Positions 1 to 9,086 of a stretch of DNA of 64,000 bases are shown here, piece by piece. Position 1 is the first letter of the stretch, and each line of letters starts with the position of its first letter. The translations under genes and the position numbers were made by a program. The notes beneath the pieces are model-generated. The model did not search any database and had not been told where the DNA came from. It saw nothing but the letters and a program-made list of their open reading frames with translations. The DNA is from Arthrobacter sp. NicSoilC5 (lineage in GTDB: Bacteria; Actinomycetota; Actinomycetes; Actinomycetales; Micrococcaceae), in assembly GCF_019977395.1 (NCBI RefSeq), contig NZ_AP024660.1:3534001-3598000 (forward strand), in the 5' to 3' direction.

Positions 1-598
1 GTCCATCGACACGCTGGGGGAGTGGGGTGTCGGGGCGTTTACCCTGGCGGAGACCGTGGTGCCGCCCATCCCCAGCGAGGTGATCCTGCCGCTTGCGGGC
101 TATCTGGCCAAGCAGGGCTCCCTGAATCTCTTCCTCGTCTTTGCCACCAGTACCCTTGGTGCGTATCTGGGGGCGCTGCTGCTCTACCTGCTGGGGGCAA
201 AGCTGGGGCTTGACCGGTCCATCCGAGGGTTGTCCAAGCTGCCGCTGGTGGACCGGGAAGACTTCGAGCACGCGGCGGGCTGGTTCCGGCGGCACGGCAG
301 ATCGTCCATTTTCTTCGGCCGCCTGCTGCCCGGGGTCCGCAGCCTGATCTCCCTGCCGGCGGGCGCGGCGGCCATGCCGCTGGGAACATTCACTCTTTTC
401 ACCCTTGCCGGCAGCGGGCTGTGGAACGGCGCCCTCATCGGGCTGGGCTACCTCCTGGGCACGCAGTACCAGCTCATAGAGGAGTACTCCAGGTTCCTGA
501 ACTACGCGGTCTATGGCGCATTGGCCGTTGCGGTGGTGCTGCTCGTCGTCCGGCGGACCAAGCGGGCCAGGGCCCAGCGGGAGGATGCCCGCCGCTGA
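1..598 (+). CDS. DedA family membrane protein (5' end outside window)
   Basis: The frame is open from base 2 to the stop at 596-598, so the gene begins before the window and about 198 residues are visible. DedA (SNARE-associated, PF09335) proteins are polytopic inner-membrane proteins linked to proton-motive-force maintenance and lipid-carrier transport. The visible part has the family features: an acidic/proline re-entrant motif IPSEVILPLAGYLA near the start, a glycine-rich helix ending YLLGAKLG, and the conserved FFGRLLPGVRSLISLPAG segment. Two more hydrophobic helices and a basic tail (RRTKRARAQR) follow. The next gene converges from the other strand 33 bp away. Family is clear; substrate unknown. 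Confidence 0.85.
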   Translation, partial: SIDTLGEWGVGAFTLAETVVPPIPSEVILPLAGYLAKQGSLNLFLVFATSTLGAYLGALLLYLLGAKLGLDRSIRGLSKLPLVDREDFEHAAGWFRRHGRSSIFFGRLLPGVRSLISLPAGAAAMPLGTFTLFTLAGSGLWNGALIGLGYLLGTQYQLIEEYSRFLNYAVYGALAVAVVLLVVRRTKRARAQREDARR

Positions 599-631
599 GG
601 CCGCCTCCCGGTGCCCTGGAGGCCGGGTGTC

Positions 632-1417
632 CTAGAGGTACGTCTCCGCGAAGCTGTGCAGGGCCTCCCGGACGAAGCGTGCCCCCTCGACACCGCCGTA
701 ATTCGCGGCGAAACGGGGGTCCTCCACGTACATGTCCGCCAGTCCGGTGACGTATCCCCGGATATCCCCGCCGCTCTGGGCCGCAGGCGTTCCGGGGATG
801 GACTTCAGCCACGCCACGTGCCGCCCTGCCAGCTCCCGGGCTTCCGGCCCGTCCGCAGGAACCCCGGCTCCCGCAGCCGCCGTCCAGTCCCGGGCAAGGC
901 CCTCTGCCCGGGACTTCCATTCCCGCTTTTCCGCTGCCCCCATGCCGCGCCACCATGAGTCGGATGCGGCGTAGGCGTCCTTGCCCCAGCGCTCCTGGAC
1001 TTCATCCTTGTATTCGGTGTGGTCGAAGCCCTGGAACATGTTCTCTGCCATCAGCTGGCCTCCTGCCTTTACTGTTTCGATTGTTTGCCGGACGGATTCG
1101 GCCTGCAGGGCCAGCCGCTGCTGCTCCCGCGCGAGCCAGTCGAGATGGCGGCTGAGCGCCGCTACGGGATCCGCCCGGCGCTCAAGGAGCTCCGCGATCG
1201 CCGGCAGGCCCAGGCCCAGTTCCCGCAGCAAAAGGATGCGCTGGAGCTGAAGGAGGGCGGCGCCGTCGTAATACCGGTAACCGTTGTGGCCCACCCGGCT
1301 GGGCGTCAGCAGGCCGATGCGGTCATAGTGCCGGAGCGTGCGGCTGGTGGTGCCGGCGAGCCTGGCTACGTCCTGGATGGACCAGTCCTTGCCACCGGCC
1401 TCGGGGAAATCCTGCAT
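632..1417 (-). CDS. MerR family transcriptional regulator with TipAS domain
   Basis: 261 aa. Residues 12-80 form a MerR winged helix-turn-helix (WSIQDVARLAGTTSRTLRHYDRIGLL), followed by a dimerisation coiled coil. Residues ~115-255 match the TipAS ligand-binding domain (MFQGFDHTEYKDEVQERWG, then a C-terminal helical bundle ending SFAETYL). TipA-type proteins bind thiopeptides or other hydrophobic ligands and activate promoters with an over-long spacer. The upstream DNA carries exactly such a promoter (1424-1454), so autoregulation is likely. The ATG at 1417 lies 6 nt after the -10 box, so the mRNA is probably leaderless. No obvious resistance gene lies next to it, so the inducer is unknown. 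Confidence 0.88.
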   Translation of the reverse strand: MQDFPEAGGKDWSIQDVARLAGTTSRTLRHYDRIGLLTPSRVGHNGYRYYDGAALLQLQRILLLRELGLGLPAIAELLERRADPVAALSRHLDWLAREQQRLALQAESVRQTIETVKAGGQLMAENMFQGFDHTEYKDEVQERWGKDAYAASDSWWRGMGAAEKREWKSRAEGLARDWTAAAGAGVPADGPEARELAGRHVAWLKSIPGTPAAQSGGDIRGYVTGLADMYVEDPRFAANYGGVEGARFVREALHSFAETYL

Positions 1418-1423
1418 GCACCG

Positions 1424-1454
1424 AGCCTAGGCATTGACGCTGCGTCAAGGTCAA
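1424..1454 (-). promoter_or_regulatory. MerR-type promoter with 19-bp spacer and internal palindrome
   Basis: On the minus strand: -35 TTGACC (1454-1449), a 19-nt spacer, then -10 TAGGCT (1429-1424), then 6 nt to the ATG of the MerR gene. The spacer holds a perfect inverted repeat TTGACGCAGCGTCAA (1434-1448, 7-bp arms). A 19-bp spacer with a dyad in it is the hallmark of promoters that MerR proteins bind and untwist. The transcript is predicted to start at or within a base or two of the ATG. Confidence 0.8.
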
Positions 1455-1467
1455 GGGCGGCGGACCG

Positions 1468-1803
1468 TCACCCAACCCGCCGGCCGTGGGGCCTCCGGCG
1501 CCTGGCCTGGGCCACCAAACGCGTGAAGGCGAAAACAAAGATGGCCTCGATGAGCAGCATGAGGCCCAGCAGCAGCCACTGCTGCCGGCTGATGAAGACG
1601 ACGCACCCGGTCAGGGCCAGGATGGTCCCCAAGGCCAGCGCGTAGACGGCGAATCCGACAGCCACCCGGGCGCTGCGGACCCCCGTCCGGAACCCGAAGC
1701 CATGCGGCTCCCCGCCGGGCTGTCCGGGGACGCGGTCCGGCGCTGCGGGGCCAAGGGAGTCAAACTCCTCCCAGGGATCCCTGTCCTGGTCCTGTCCGGT
1801 CAT
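1468..1803 (-). CDS. small two-helix membrane protein, unknown function
   Basis: 111 aa. The first 45 residues are polar and acidic (TGQDQDRDPWEEFDSLG). Two predicted membrane segments follow, roughly residues 47-68 (RVAVGFAVYALALGTILALTG) and 73-92 (QWLLLGLMLLIEAIFVFAFTR), then a short arginine-rich tail. It lies between the MerR gene and cspA on the same strand, 50 bp from the MerR start. I do not recognise a named family. Topology suggests both ends face the cytoplasm. Confidence 0.6.
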   Translation of the reverse strand: MTGQDQDRDPWEEFDSLGPAAPDRVPGQPGGEPHGFGFRTGVRSARVAVGFAVYALALGTILALTGCVVFISRQQWLLLGLMLLIEAIFVFAFTRLVAQARRRRPHGRRVG

Positions 1804-1845
1804 GAATCAATTATCCCAAATGCGGAAACCCAGAGACGCCGGGTA

Positions 1846-1888
1846 CAAAAACAGCGGCCCCTCCAACCTGGGTTGGAGGAACCGCTGG
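1846..1888 (-). terminator. rho-independent terminator after cspA
   Basis: In the minus-strand RNA a 16-nt arm (CAGCGGTTCCTCCAAC) pairs with GTTGGAGGGGCCGCTG through a 4-nt loop, with two G-U pairs, and is followed by a run of five U. It sits about 37 nt after the cspA stop. Confidence 0.8.
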
Positions 1889-1924
1889 ATGGGGTCCCGG
1901 CGTATGCCGGAGGCCGCCGAAGAC

Positions 1925-2128
1925 TTAGAGCGGGCGGATGTTCTCTGCCTGCGGGCCCTTGGGGCCCTGGGTCACATCGAATTCGACCTTCTGGTTCTCG
2001 TCCAGTGAGCGGTAGCCGCTGGTGGCGATTGCCGAGTAGTGGGCGAATACGTCAGCGGACCCGTCATCGGGGGCAATGAAGCCAAAACCCTTTTCGGCGT
2101 TGAACCATTTAACTGTGCCTGTTGCCAT
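1925..2128 (-). CDS. cspA: cold-shock domain protein
   Basis: 67 aa, the usual length of a single cold-shock domain. It begins [18 protein letters not shown] and contains the RNP1 motif KGFGFI and the RNP2-like DVFAHYSAI, the aromatic surface that binds single-stranded RNA or DNA. Members act as RNA chaperones or transcription antiterminators. A strong ribosome-binding site (AAGGAA) precedes the ATG, and a terminator follows, so the gene is probably monocistronic. The gene symbol is by family resemblance; such genomes usually hold several csp paralogues. Confidence 0.92.
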   Translation of the reverse strand: MATGTVKWFNAEKGFGFIAPDDGSADVFAHYSAIATSGYRSLDENQKVEFDVTQGPKGPQAENIRPL

Positions 2129-2260
2129 GGCTGCATTCCTTCATGTGACTCTGATTCTCTCCCCGGGGATCGTCCCGGAGTGTGCGGGAGTTAGTCCCCC
2201 ACAGACCCCAACGTACGGGGCGCAGGCTCTGGGTGCAAGGGTATGCGCCATAAAGTGCCG

Positions 2261-2887
2261 TCAACGCATGCCCTCGCGCCGGATCGCGGTGGCGATGGCG
2301 GCCGCCCTGGTGTCCACCCCGAGCTTGGCGTAGATGTGCGCCAGATGGGTTTTGACCGTGGCCTCGGAGATAAAAAGCCGCCGGCCGAGTTCGCGGTTGC
2401 TGAGGCCCTCGGTGAGGAGGCCCAGCAGCTCGGCCTCCCGTGGCGTCAGGACTTCGTCGGGATTGCGGAGCTGCTGGAACAGCCGGGATGCCACCGGCGG
2501 GCTCATCACGCTTCTGCCCACGGCCGCCCCCCTGATGGCGGCAAAAATCTCCTCCGGGGCAGCATCCTTCAACAGGTAGCCCATGGCGCCGGCATCCACG
2601 GCGCGGACGATGTCGGCGTCGGAGTCGTACGTGGTGAACACCAGGATGGCCTGCCGGCCGTTGAGGTCCCTGATCCGCCTGATCGCTTCGAGCCCATCCA
2701 TGCCCGGCCCCATGGCAAGGTCCATCACCACCACCGCGGGGGAGAACGCCTGGGCCAGGTGCACGGCATCCTCGCCGGACGCGGCTTCGGCCACCACCTC
2801 GATGTCCGGCTCCGTGCTGAGCAGTGCGCGCAGTCCGCTCCTGACTACCAGGTGGTCGTCCACCAGCAGGACGGTGATGTTGTTCAT
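2261..2887 (-). CDS. LuxR/NarL-type response regulator (SenR-like)
   Basis: 208 aa. The receiver domain (residues 1-120) has the acidic pocket VDD at 9-11, the phospho-accepting Asp56 in VVMDLAM, a Thr in FTTYD and the Lys in LLKDA. A C-terminal LuxR-type helix-turn-helix (LTPREAELLGLLTEGLSNRELG...ISEATVKTHLAHIYAKLGV) follows at about 140-205. It overlaps the sensor kinase upstream by 4 bp, so the two are co-translated. Because the kinase is divergent from a secreted haem-binding protein, the pair resembles SenS-SenR of Streptomyces, where SenR controls redox-defence genes. That orthology is inferred from context plus architecture. Confidence 0.9.
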   Translation of the reverse strand: MNNITVLLVDDHLVVRSGLRALLSTEPDIEVVAEAASGEDAVHLAQAFSPAVVVMDLAMGPGMDGLEAIRRIRDLNGRQAILVFTTYDSDADIVRAVDAGAMGYLLKDAAPEEIFAAIRGAAVGRSVMSPPVASRLFQQLRNPDEVLTPREAELLGLLTEGLSNRELGRRLFISEATVKTHLAHIYAKLGVDTRAAAIATAIRREGMR

Positions 2888-4113
2888 GCGCCCGCCTCCA
2901 CCGGCAGCTGCGCCGCCACGATTGTTCCGTCGCCGGGGGCGCTCTGCACGGAGAATGTTCCGCCCAGCTGCTCCACCCGCTGCCGCATGGCCCGCAGCCC
3001 GTAGCCTCCCGTGTGCGACGGCGGAGCCGCCGCCCCCGGATCGAAGCCGGCGCCGTCGTCGTAAATATCCAAGGTCACGGCGTCCGGCAGGAAGCCCAGC
3101 GTTACCGTGGCCGCCGACGCCGCAGCGTGGAGCAGGATGTTCGACGCCGCGCTTTGCACGACGCGCAGCAGGGCGTGGCGAACATCAGGGGAGACCGGCC
3201 GCAGCTCACCGGTCACCAGCAGCGTGGTCCCGGGAACGTACTGGCGGGCGGTGGCCAGCAGTGCCTCCGGCAAGGGAACCGATTCCAAACCGGGCGAGGC
3301 CAGCTCATGGACCAGGCTCCGGGTCTCCGCCAGGTTCGCGCGGAGCAGGCTGGTGGCCTGGAGAAGGCCGTCACGGGCTGCTGCACTGGGCCATCCACGG
3401 CCGGCGGCCTCGAGCAGGAGCAAGCTGCTGGCGAGGCCCTGGGTGACAGTGTCATGGATTTCCCGCGACACCCGCTCCCGTTCGGCAATGGTGCCCGCCC
3501 GTCGCTCGCTGGCGGCCAGTTGGCCCTGGGCCAGGGAAATGTCCGCATGCAGGCGGCGCTGCTCCTCGGCGTCGTGCTGTATCCGGTCGTAAATCAATGT
3601 CAGCATAACGCCCACGGCCAAGGGCCCCAAAAGCATGGCCAGGTCGGTACCGTTGCCCAGCCGGAACAGGCCGGCTGCGGTGGCGAGTGTGATGGCGCCG
3701 GCCAGGACATAGGACGCGGCACCGCGCAGGGCGCTCCTGCAGAGGAAGAAAAGAGCGAAGGAACACCACGCGAAACTCGGTGCAGCCACAACCAGGACCG
3801 CCCAGACGGCCACCAGGGCCACCATCCAGGGGGTTCCGCGGCGGTCCTGTACCGAGAGCAGGGCCACGACGGCGTAGAGCAGGCAAGCGGCAACGGCGAG
3901 CCCCAGGACCAGGAGATTGTCGGCCGGGGTATGCCGCATGACGTAGCGGACCACCGAGGCCACCAGGAGGACGGCGAAGCCCAGGTGGACGGCTGCTTCG
4001 ATGCTGCCCGGCCGGCCTGTGGCATTGGGAAGCAGCGGACGGCGGGATCCGGCGCCCTGACCGGCGGCGGCTTGGGCTTGCCCGGTGTGTTGGGTGGTGT
4101 TTCTGGCGGGCAT
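2884..4113 (-). CDS. NarL-family sensor histidine kinase (SenS-like)
   Basis: 409 aa. Five or six hydrophobic segments span about residues 41-175 with little extracytoplasmic loop. A HisKA_3 dimerisation domain follows with His220 in the motif REIHDTVTQG, then an HATPase domain with ASNILLHA (N box) and DDGAGFD and GGYGLRAM (G boxes). SenS of Streptomyces reticuli is described as a kinase with five membrane spans that interacts with secreted HbpS. Here an HbpS-like gene is divergent, 197 bp away, and a LuxR-type regulator overlaps the 3' end. The likely role is sensing haem or oxidative stress; this is inference from family and neighbours. Confidence 0.88.
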   Translation of the reverse strand: MPARNTTQHTGQAQAAAGQGAGSRRPLLPNATGRPGSIEAAVHLGFAVLLVASVVRYVMRHTPADNLLVLGLAVAACLLYAVVALLSVQDRRGTPWMVALVAVWAVLVVAAPSFAWCSFALFFLCRSALRGAASYVLAGAITLATAAGLFRLGNGTDLAMLLGPLAVGVMLTLIYDRIQHDAEEQRRLHADISLAQGQLAASERRAGTIAERERVSREIHDTVTQGLASSLLLLEAAGRGWPSAAARDGLLQATSLLRANLAETRSLVHELASPGLESVPLPEALLATARQYVPGTTLLVTGELRPVSPDVRHALLRVVQSAASNILLHAAASAATVTLGFLPDAVTLDIYDDGAGFDPGAAAPPSHTGGYGLRAMRQRVEQLGGTFSVQSAPGDGTIVAAQLPVEAGA

Positions 4114-4310
4114 GCTGGATCCGGATCTGGTGGCGGGAAGTGCTGCCTTCCATGCTAGGGCTCACGGGTTCTCCCGTGCCTCAGCCTTTTGGCTGATACG
4201 GCTGGCCTTTCGTCGGAGCCGGGACCAGACGAAGGCCCGATGCCAGGTCCGGTGTTTCCCGAAAGCATGGATAGCGGCAACACGATCCCTCCCTGACCTA
4301 AGGAAACACC

Positions 4311-4883
4311 TTGAAGAAGTCCACCAAAGCCCTCGCCGCCGCCGCAGCCGGAGCCCTCATGATCACTGCCGGAGCAACGGCTGCCGCCAACGCCGGTACC
4401 GCGGGCACTACGGAAGCACCCGTCGTCGTACCTGCCGTTGATGTCCAGCCGGCTCCGGAAACGGTGGTGCAGCAAAACCGCATTGCCGCCGGCGCCTCGG
4501 CCCAGGCCGTCACGGCGGCGCTCGCGAAGTGCCAGGCCGACAAGATGCCGTTCGTCACGGTGGCCCTCGTTGACCGCTTTGGTACTGTCCAGGCCTTGCT
4601 CCGGGGTGACAACGCCGCCGCCCACACCATCGAGGCGGCAAAGCAGAAGGCCTATACGGCAGCCGCGTTCGGTGCCCCCACCAGCGAGTTGGCCAGGCGC
4701 GTCAACGGCAACGGTCCCTCCATCGCGGATCTGCCGGGCACCCTGTTTCTCGCAGGCGGTGTTCCACTGAAGGTCAACGGTGTCTCCGTGGCCGGCATCG
4801 GCGTCGGCGGGGCCCCTGACGGCGCCCTGGATGAAGCCTGCGCGGCGGCAGGCGCGGAGGCCATCGCCGGCGCCGCGAAATAG
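4311..4883 (+). CDS. secreted HbpS/GlcG-family haem-binding protein
   Basis: 190 aa from a TTG start with a good ribosome-binding site (AAGGAA, 7 nt upstream). Residues 1-28 are a Sec signal peptide (basic KKSTK, alanine-rich core, cleavage near AAANA). The rest is a GlcG/HbpS domain (PF03928): FVTVALVDRFGTVQALLRGDNAA, then IEAAKQKAYTAAAFGAPTSEL, IADLPGTLFLAGGVPL and GVSVAGIGVGGAPDGALDEACAAAG. HbpS binds haem outside the cell and modulates the SenS kinase in Streptomyces. The kinase and response regulator lie divergently next door, supporting the same role. Confidence 0.88.
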   Translation: MKKSTKALAAAAAGALMITAGATAAANAGTAGTTEAPVVVPAVDVQPAPETVVQQNRIAAGASAQAVTAALAKCQADKMPFVTVALVDRFGTVQALLRGDNAAAHTIEAAKQKAYTAAAFGAPTSELARRVNGNGPSIADLPGTLFLAGGVPLKVNGVSVAGIGVGGAPDGALDEACAAAGAEAIAGAAK

Positions 4884-4893
4884 GCTGGACGCG

Positions 4894-5577
4894 TTGAGGC
4901 CCGGCAGCACCGCAGCACTCATGACCGTGGCCGCGCTGGGGTTGCTCCTGGCCGCGTGCCAGGCCAGTCCCGGCCAGCCGCAGGGAGTGGATACCCCGCC
5001 GCCCGTTGCCTCGGTCAGCCCCGGTGCCGGGACGCCCGCGCCGCCCTCCTCTGCGTCCCCACCGGCGCTGACGCCCGCGGACCAGGCAAGGCTGGACCAG
5101 GACCTTATCGTGGCCGCCAAAGCCAACAACGCCGCGTTGGTGGCCGAACTCATCGGCCGGGGTGGCAACGTCAACGCCAAGGACCCTATCCAGGACTCTG
5201 CGTTCCTGTTCGCCGGAGCTGAAGGGCTCAACGACGTCCTGCAGCTGACGCTGGCCTCCGGGGCAGACGTCACCAGCACCAACCGCTACGGGGGGACGGC
5301 GTTGATCCCGGCCAGCGAGCACGGACACGTGGAAACAGTGACGATCCTCATCAACGCCGGAGTGCCTGTCAACCATGTCAACAACCTTGGCTGGACCGCC
5401 ATGCAGGAGGCCATCCTGCTCAACGACGGCGGCCCGCGCCAGCAGGAGGTGGTGCGGCTGCTGCTGGCGGCCGGCGCAGACCCCCGAATCCGCGACCCGG
5501 AAGGCCGGACGGCGCTGCAGAACGCTGAGCGGCTCGGCTTTTCAGGGATAGCCGCCGTGATACGCGGCCAGGGTTAG
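4894..5577 (+). CDS. ankyrin-repeat lipoprotein
   Basis: 227 aa from a TTG at 4894, which gives a basic N-terminus before the hydrophobic core; an in-frame ATG at 4921 is the alternative. The signal ends in a lipobox LLLAAC, so the protein is probably lipid-anchored outside the membrane. After a Pro/Ser-rich spacer, about four ankyrin repeats follow, starting at DLIVAAKANNAALVAELIGRGGNVNAKD and including GGTALIPASEHGHVETVTILINAGVPV and QEVVRLLLAAGADPRIRDPEGRTAL. It begins 10 bp after the haem-binding protein stop, so the two are probably co-transcribed. Periplasmic ankyrin proteins are often tied to oxidative-stress defence in other bacteria. Confidence 0.82.
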   Translation: MRPGSTAALMTVAALGLLLAACQASPGQPQGVDTPPPVASVSPGAGTPAPPSSASPPALTPADQARLDQDLIVAAKANNAALVAELIGRGGNVNAKDPIQDSAFLFAGAEGLNDVLQLTLASGADVTSTNRYGGTALIPASEHGHVETVTILINAGVPVNHVNNLGWTAMQEAILLNDGGPRQQEVVRLLLAAGADPRIRDPEGRTALQNAERLGFSGIAAVIRGQG

Positions 5578-5624
5578 CCGGTCGGGGTGCCGGACCGCCG
5601 GGCTTGCCCACCTTTGCCGGTTAA

Positions 5625-5667
5625 CGACGGCGGCGCGCCGCACTCTTGGTGCGACGCGCCGCCGTCG
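5625..5667. terminator. bidirectional terminator hairpin
   Basis: Perfect inverted repeat CGACGGCGGCGCG (5625-5637) / CGCGCCGCCGTCG (5655-5667) with a 17-nt loop. It lies between the convergent ankyrin lipoprotein and thiolase genes. It lacks a strong T run, so it may be rho-assisted. Confidence 0.6.
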
Positions 5668-5703
5668 GGCTTTGAATCCGGGGAGATTCAGCGGGCTGTC
5701 AGC

Positions 5704-6888
5704 TCAGACCGCTTCCAGCACGCTCACATAGTTCGCGATGCCCACGCCGCCCATGTTCTGCACAGCCGCCCGCCGTGGCGCCGGGAGCTGCATGTCGCCC
5801 GCAGTACCGGTGAGCTGCATGGCGGCGATGACGTGCTGGGAAACGCCGGTGGCACCCACCGGGTGGCCCTTGGCCTTCAGGCCGCCGGAGACGTTGATGG
5901 GAAGCTTGCCGTCCTTGAAGACCCAGCCTTCGTTTACTGCCCTGGCCCCCTGGCCGGGTTCGGCCAGGCCGATGGCCTCGTACATGAGCAGCTCGGCGAT
6001 GGTGAAGCAGTCATGCACCTCGGCGAAGTCCAGGTCCGCCAGGCCGACGCCCGCCATCCCCAGCGCCAGCTGCCAGGACGCGCGGGTGGCGGCGAAGGCG
6101 GTGGGGTCCCTGCGGTCGGCGGGGAAAAAGTCGTTGGCCTGACCGAAGCCCGCGAGCCGGACCGGGGCGGTGGCGCCGCCGGTGGGGGAGACGGACAGCA
6201 CGACGGCGGCCGCACCGTCGGAGACGGGCGAACAGTCGGTGCGGCGCAGCGGGTCCGCCACCATGGGGTTCCTGTCCGAGACGGTGCGGCAGAATTCCTC
6301 GCCAAGATCCTTCCGGAGCTGGGCATACGGGTTGTCGACGCCGTTGCGGTGGTTCTTGGCCGCGATGCTGCCCAGTACGTCGGAAACAGGTCCGTGCCGC
6401 TTTTCGTAGTGCTTCGCGACCTCGGCGAAAAGTCCGGTGAAGCCGGTGGTGGAGGGCTTGCCGGCCATGTCGTAGTCAGCGCCGAGCAGGGCGGCGCCCA
6501 CCACGTCTGCACCGGCGTGGGTCATCTTCTCGGCGCCGATCACCAGGACGGTTTTCGCGGTGCCGGCCAGCAGCGACTTGGTGCCCTGCTGGAAGGCGGC
6601 CGACCCCGAGGCGCAGGCGTTTTCCACCCGGGTGGAGGGCACGTTGGCCAGGGCCGGGGAGACCTGCAGGGCCAGCGAGGACGGGAACGCCAGCGGCATC
6701 ATGCCGGAGTTGAACTGGCCCACGTAGATCTCGTCGATCTGCCCGGGGTCGATTCCGGCATTGCCGATCGCTTCGGTGGCCACCTGGACGATCAGGGACT
6801 CGAGGGTCTCCTCCGTCAGCTTGCCGAATCGGCTGTGTCCCCAGCCGGTGAGCAGGACATCCTTGCCGAACTGTTCCTTCAGGCTCAT
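5704..6888 (-). CDS. thiolase family protein (acetyl-CoA acetyltransferase-like)
   Basis: 394 aa. The active-site cysteine is in [11 protein letters not shown] (about residue 90), and the C-terminal thiolase motif is [17 protein letters not shown] with [11 protein letters not shown] near the end. The final catalytic loop differs from the CxGGG of classical AtoB-type thiolases and is closer to the SCP-x-like branch. It is the last gene of the CoA-transferase/permease operon and overlaps the CoA-transferase B subunit by 4 bp. The expected reaction is thiolytic cleavage of acetoacetyl-CoA to two acetyl-CoA, closing the acetoacetate degradation route. Confidence 0.85.
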   Translation of the reverse strand: MSLKEQFGKDVLLTGWGHSRFGKLTEETLESLIVQVATEAIGNAGIDPGQIDEIYVGQFNSGMMPLAFPSSLALQVSPALANVPSTRVENACASGSAAFQQGTKSLLAGTAKTVLVIGAEKMTHAGADVVGAALLGADYDMAGKPSTTGFTGLFAEVAKHYEKRHGPVSDVLGSIAAKNHRNGVDNPYAQLRKDLGEEFCRTVSDRNPMVADPLRRTDCSPVSDGAAAVVLSVSPTGGATAPVRLAGFGQANDFFPADRRDPTAFAATRASWQLALGMAGVGLADLDFAEVHDCFTIAELLMYEAIGLAEPGQGARAVNEGWVFKDGKLPINVSGGLKAKGHPVGATGVSQHVIAAMQLTGTAGDMQLPAPRRAAVQNMGGVGIANYVSVLEAV

Positions 6889-7556
6889 GCCGCCACTTCC
6901 TCATTCTCGAGCCGGACCTCAAAGCCGGCTTCGGTCTTTTCCCGGATCTCGTCCACGGTGACCCCCGGAGCCAGCCGGGTCAGGGTGAGCTGCCGGCCGC
7001 CGTCGTCCGCCTTGTGCAGATCGAAGACGGCGAGGTCGCTGATGATCCGGTCCACGCAGCTGAGCCCGGTCAGCGGCAGCGTGCACTCGCGCACAATCTT
7101 TGCGCTGCCGTCCTTGGCGTTGTGCTCGGTGAGGACCACGACGCGCGGGGTCCCGGCCACCAGGTCCATGGCGCCGCCCATGCCTTTAACCATCTTTCCC
7201 GGGATGGTCCAGTTGGCCAGGTCGCCGTTGCCGGAGACCTGCATGGCGCCCAGGATGGCCACCTTGACGTGTCCGCCGCGGATCATGCCGAACGAGGTGG
7301 CGGAATCGAAGATGCTGCCGCCGGGCAGGACCGTGACGGTCTGCTTGCCGGCGTTGATCAGGTCCGCGTCCTCCTCGCCCTCGTAGGGGAAGGGGCCCAT
7401 GCCCAGCAGGCCGTTCTCGCTCTGCAGGACCACCCGCACGCCGTCGGGCAGGTTGTTGGCCACCAGCGTGGGGATGCCGATCCCCAGGTTCACGTAGTCG
7501 CCGTCGTTCAGTTCCTCGGCCGCGATGGCAGCCATTTCATCCCTGGTCCATCCCAT
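6885..7556 (-). CDS. scoB: 3-oxoacid CoA-transferase subunit B
   Basis: 223 aa, normal for the beta subunit. The motif [10 protein letters not shown] near residue 60 carries the catalytic glutamate of family I CoA-transferases. N-terminal [12 protein letters not shown] and the [19 protein letters not shown] segment are typical. With subunit A it would move CoA from an acyl-CoA donor to a 3-oxoacid such as acetoacetate. A clear ribosome-binding site (AAGGAG) precedes the ATG. The two subunits are split by the permease gene, as in E. coli atoDAEB-like operons though in a different order. 3-oxoadipate as substrate cannot be excluded, but the AtoE neighbour favours acetoacetate. Confidence 0.9.
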   Translation of the reverse strand: MGWTRDEMAAIAAEELNDGDYVNLGIGIPTLVANNLPDGVRVVLQSENGLLGMGPFPYEGEEDADLINAGKQTVTVLPGGSIFDSATSFGMIRGGHVKVAILGAMQVSGNGDLANWTIPGKMVKGMGGAMDLVAGTPRVVVLTEHNAKDGSAKIVRECTLPLTGLSCVDRIISDLAVFDLHKADDGGRQLTLTRLAPGVTVDEIREKTEAGFEVRLENEEVAA

Positions 7557-7593
7557 GGGGTTTCTCCTTGGTCTTGTAGCTGTTCCCGTTGAC

Positions 7594-9033
7594 TTAGTTG
7601 GGTATTACCGGCGGCACGAACTCGAACGTCATGCCCAGCAGCCACGCGAGCAGCAGCACCACCGGCAGGTGGAACAGGAACTGCTGGAACGTGAAGCCCA
7701 CCAGGTCCCGGGCCCGCAGGCCCAGCACCGCGAGCAGCGGGAGCATGAAGAACGGGTTGACGAGGTTGGGCAGGGCCTCGGCCATGTTGTAGATCTGCAC
7801 GGTCCAGCCAAGGTTCATGTTCACGTCCGTGGCGGACTGCATGACGTAGGGCGCCTCCACCAGCCACTTTCCGCCGCCGGACGGGACGAACATGCCCAGG
7901 ATGGCCGTATAGATGGCGATGATGACGGCGAATGCCCCGTTGCCGCCGATGCTGGTGAAGAAGTGTGCCAGGTGTTCGGACACCGACAGGCCACCGGCCC
8001 CCTGGGCCTTGGTGAGGATGGCGGCCATCGCTGCATACAGCGGAAACTGCACCAGGATTCCTGCCGTGGCGGGTACGGCCTTGGTGACCGACTGCAGGAA
8101 TTTGCGTGGGGTGCCGTGCAGCACCAGCCCCAGCATCAGGAAGACCAGCAGGTATCCGTTGAGTGAACTGACCACGCTGAGGATGGGCAGGGTCAGCAGC
8201 TGGGACACCAGCCAGCCCAGGGTCAGCACGCCGGCCAGGATGGGCAGGACCCTGCTGTATTCCAGCCATTCGCCGGGCCGGGACTTTTCGGCCGGCGGTT
8301 CGGGCTGGTCATCAAGGTCGACGCCGAGATCGGCCGCCGTCTTCACGCCGGCTCCCGTCGGGGCCGAGAAGTGCGCGATGACCGTGGTCAGCAGCATCAG
8401 GATGGCCAGGGTCAGCAGGGACTGCCAGGTGAAAATGGTGGTCCCGAAATCCAGGACGCCGGTGATCTTCAGCAGCGCCGGCGGAATGGAGGCCTTGGTT
8501 GCCTGTAGCTGGGCGGCGGAGGAGGACATGCCCAGGGCCCAGACGGCACCCAGCCCCATGAAGGCCGCGGCGCCCAGTGCCCGGTAGTCCACGTGCAGGT
8601 CCTTGCGCCGGGCCACGGCCCGCGCCAGGAGGCCGCCGAAGATCAGGCTCAGGCCCCAGTTCACGAACGAGACGGACATGGACAGGACCGCCACGAAGCT
8701 GACGGCGGAGCGGGCGGAGCCGGGAACCTGGGCCAGCCGCTCAATCAGCCTGGCCACGGGCGGCGAGGTTGCCACGACGTAGCCGGTCAGTACCACCATG
8801 GCCATCTGCAGGGTGAAGGCCGTGAGGTCCCAGAACCCGTTGCCGAACGAATCGACCACAGCCTTGGGTGAGGCGCCGATGGCCAGGGCCGCGATGGCCA
8901 CCAGCAGCACGCCCGCCAGGGCAAAGATATAGGCGTCCGGGAACCACTTCTGCGTCCACCCGGCCAGCGTTTCAGCCATCCGGGCCAAACCCTTCTGGCG
9001 GACGTCCTGGTGGGTGGTCTGCGTGCTGGTCAT
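7594..9033 (-). CDS. atoE: short-chain fatty acid transporter (AtoE family)
   Basis: 479 aa from the ATG at 9033, which has a GGAGAG site upstream; an ATG six codons earlier (9051) lacks one. A polytopic membrane protein with about twelve hydrophobic segments. Family signatures include [49 protein letters not shown] and the C-terminal [16 protein letters not shown]. AtoE-type permeases import acetoacetate, butyrate and similar acids. Its place between the two CoA-transferase subunits gives uptake plus activation in one operon. Confidence 0.88.
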   Translation of the reverse strand: MTSTQTTHQDVRQKGLARMAETLAGWTQKWFPDAYIFALAGVLLVAIAALAIGASPKAVVDSFGNGFWDLTAFTLQMAMVVLTGYVVATSPPVARLIERLAQVPGSARSAVSFVAVLSMSVSFVNWGLSLIFGGLLARAVARRKDLHVDYRALGAAAFMGLGAVWALGMSSSAAQLQATKASIPPALLKITGVLDFGTTIFTWQSLLTLAILMLLTTVIAHFSAPTGAGVKTAADLGVDLDDQPEPPAEKSRPGEWLEYSRVLPILAGVLTLGWLVSQLLTLPILSVVSSLNGYLLVFLMLGLVLHGTPRKFLQSVTKAVPATAGILVQFPLYAAMAAILTKAQGAGGLSVSEHLAHFFTSIGGNGAFAVIIAIYTAILGMFVPSGGGKWLVEAPYVMQSATDVNMNLGWTVQIYNMAEALPNLVNPFFMLPLLAVLGLRARDLVGFTFQQFLFHLPVVLLLAWLLGMTFEFVPPVIPN

Positions 9034-9086
9034 GAGGGTGTTTCTCTCCATTGAGTACTGTGTTTAAGGGGCTGGCGTGGGTCCGG

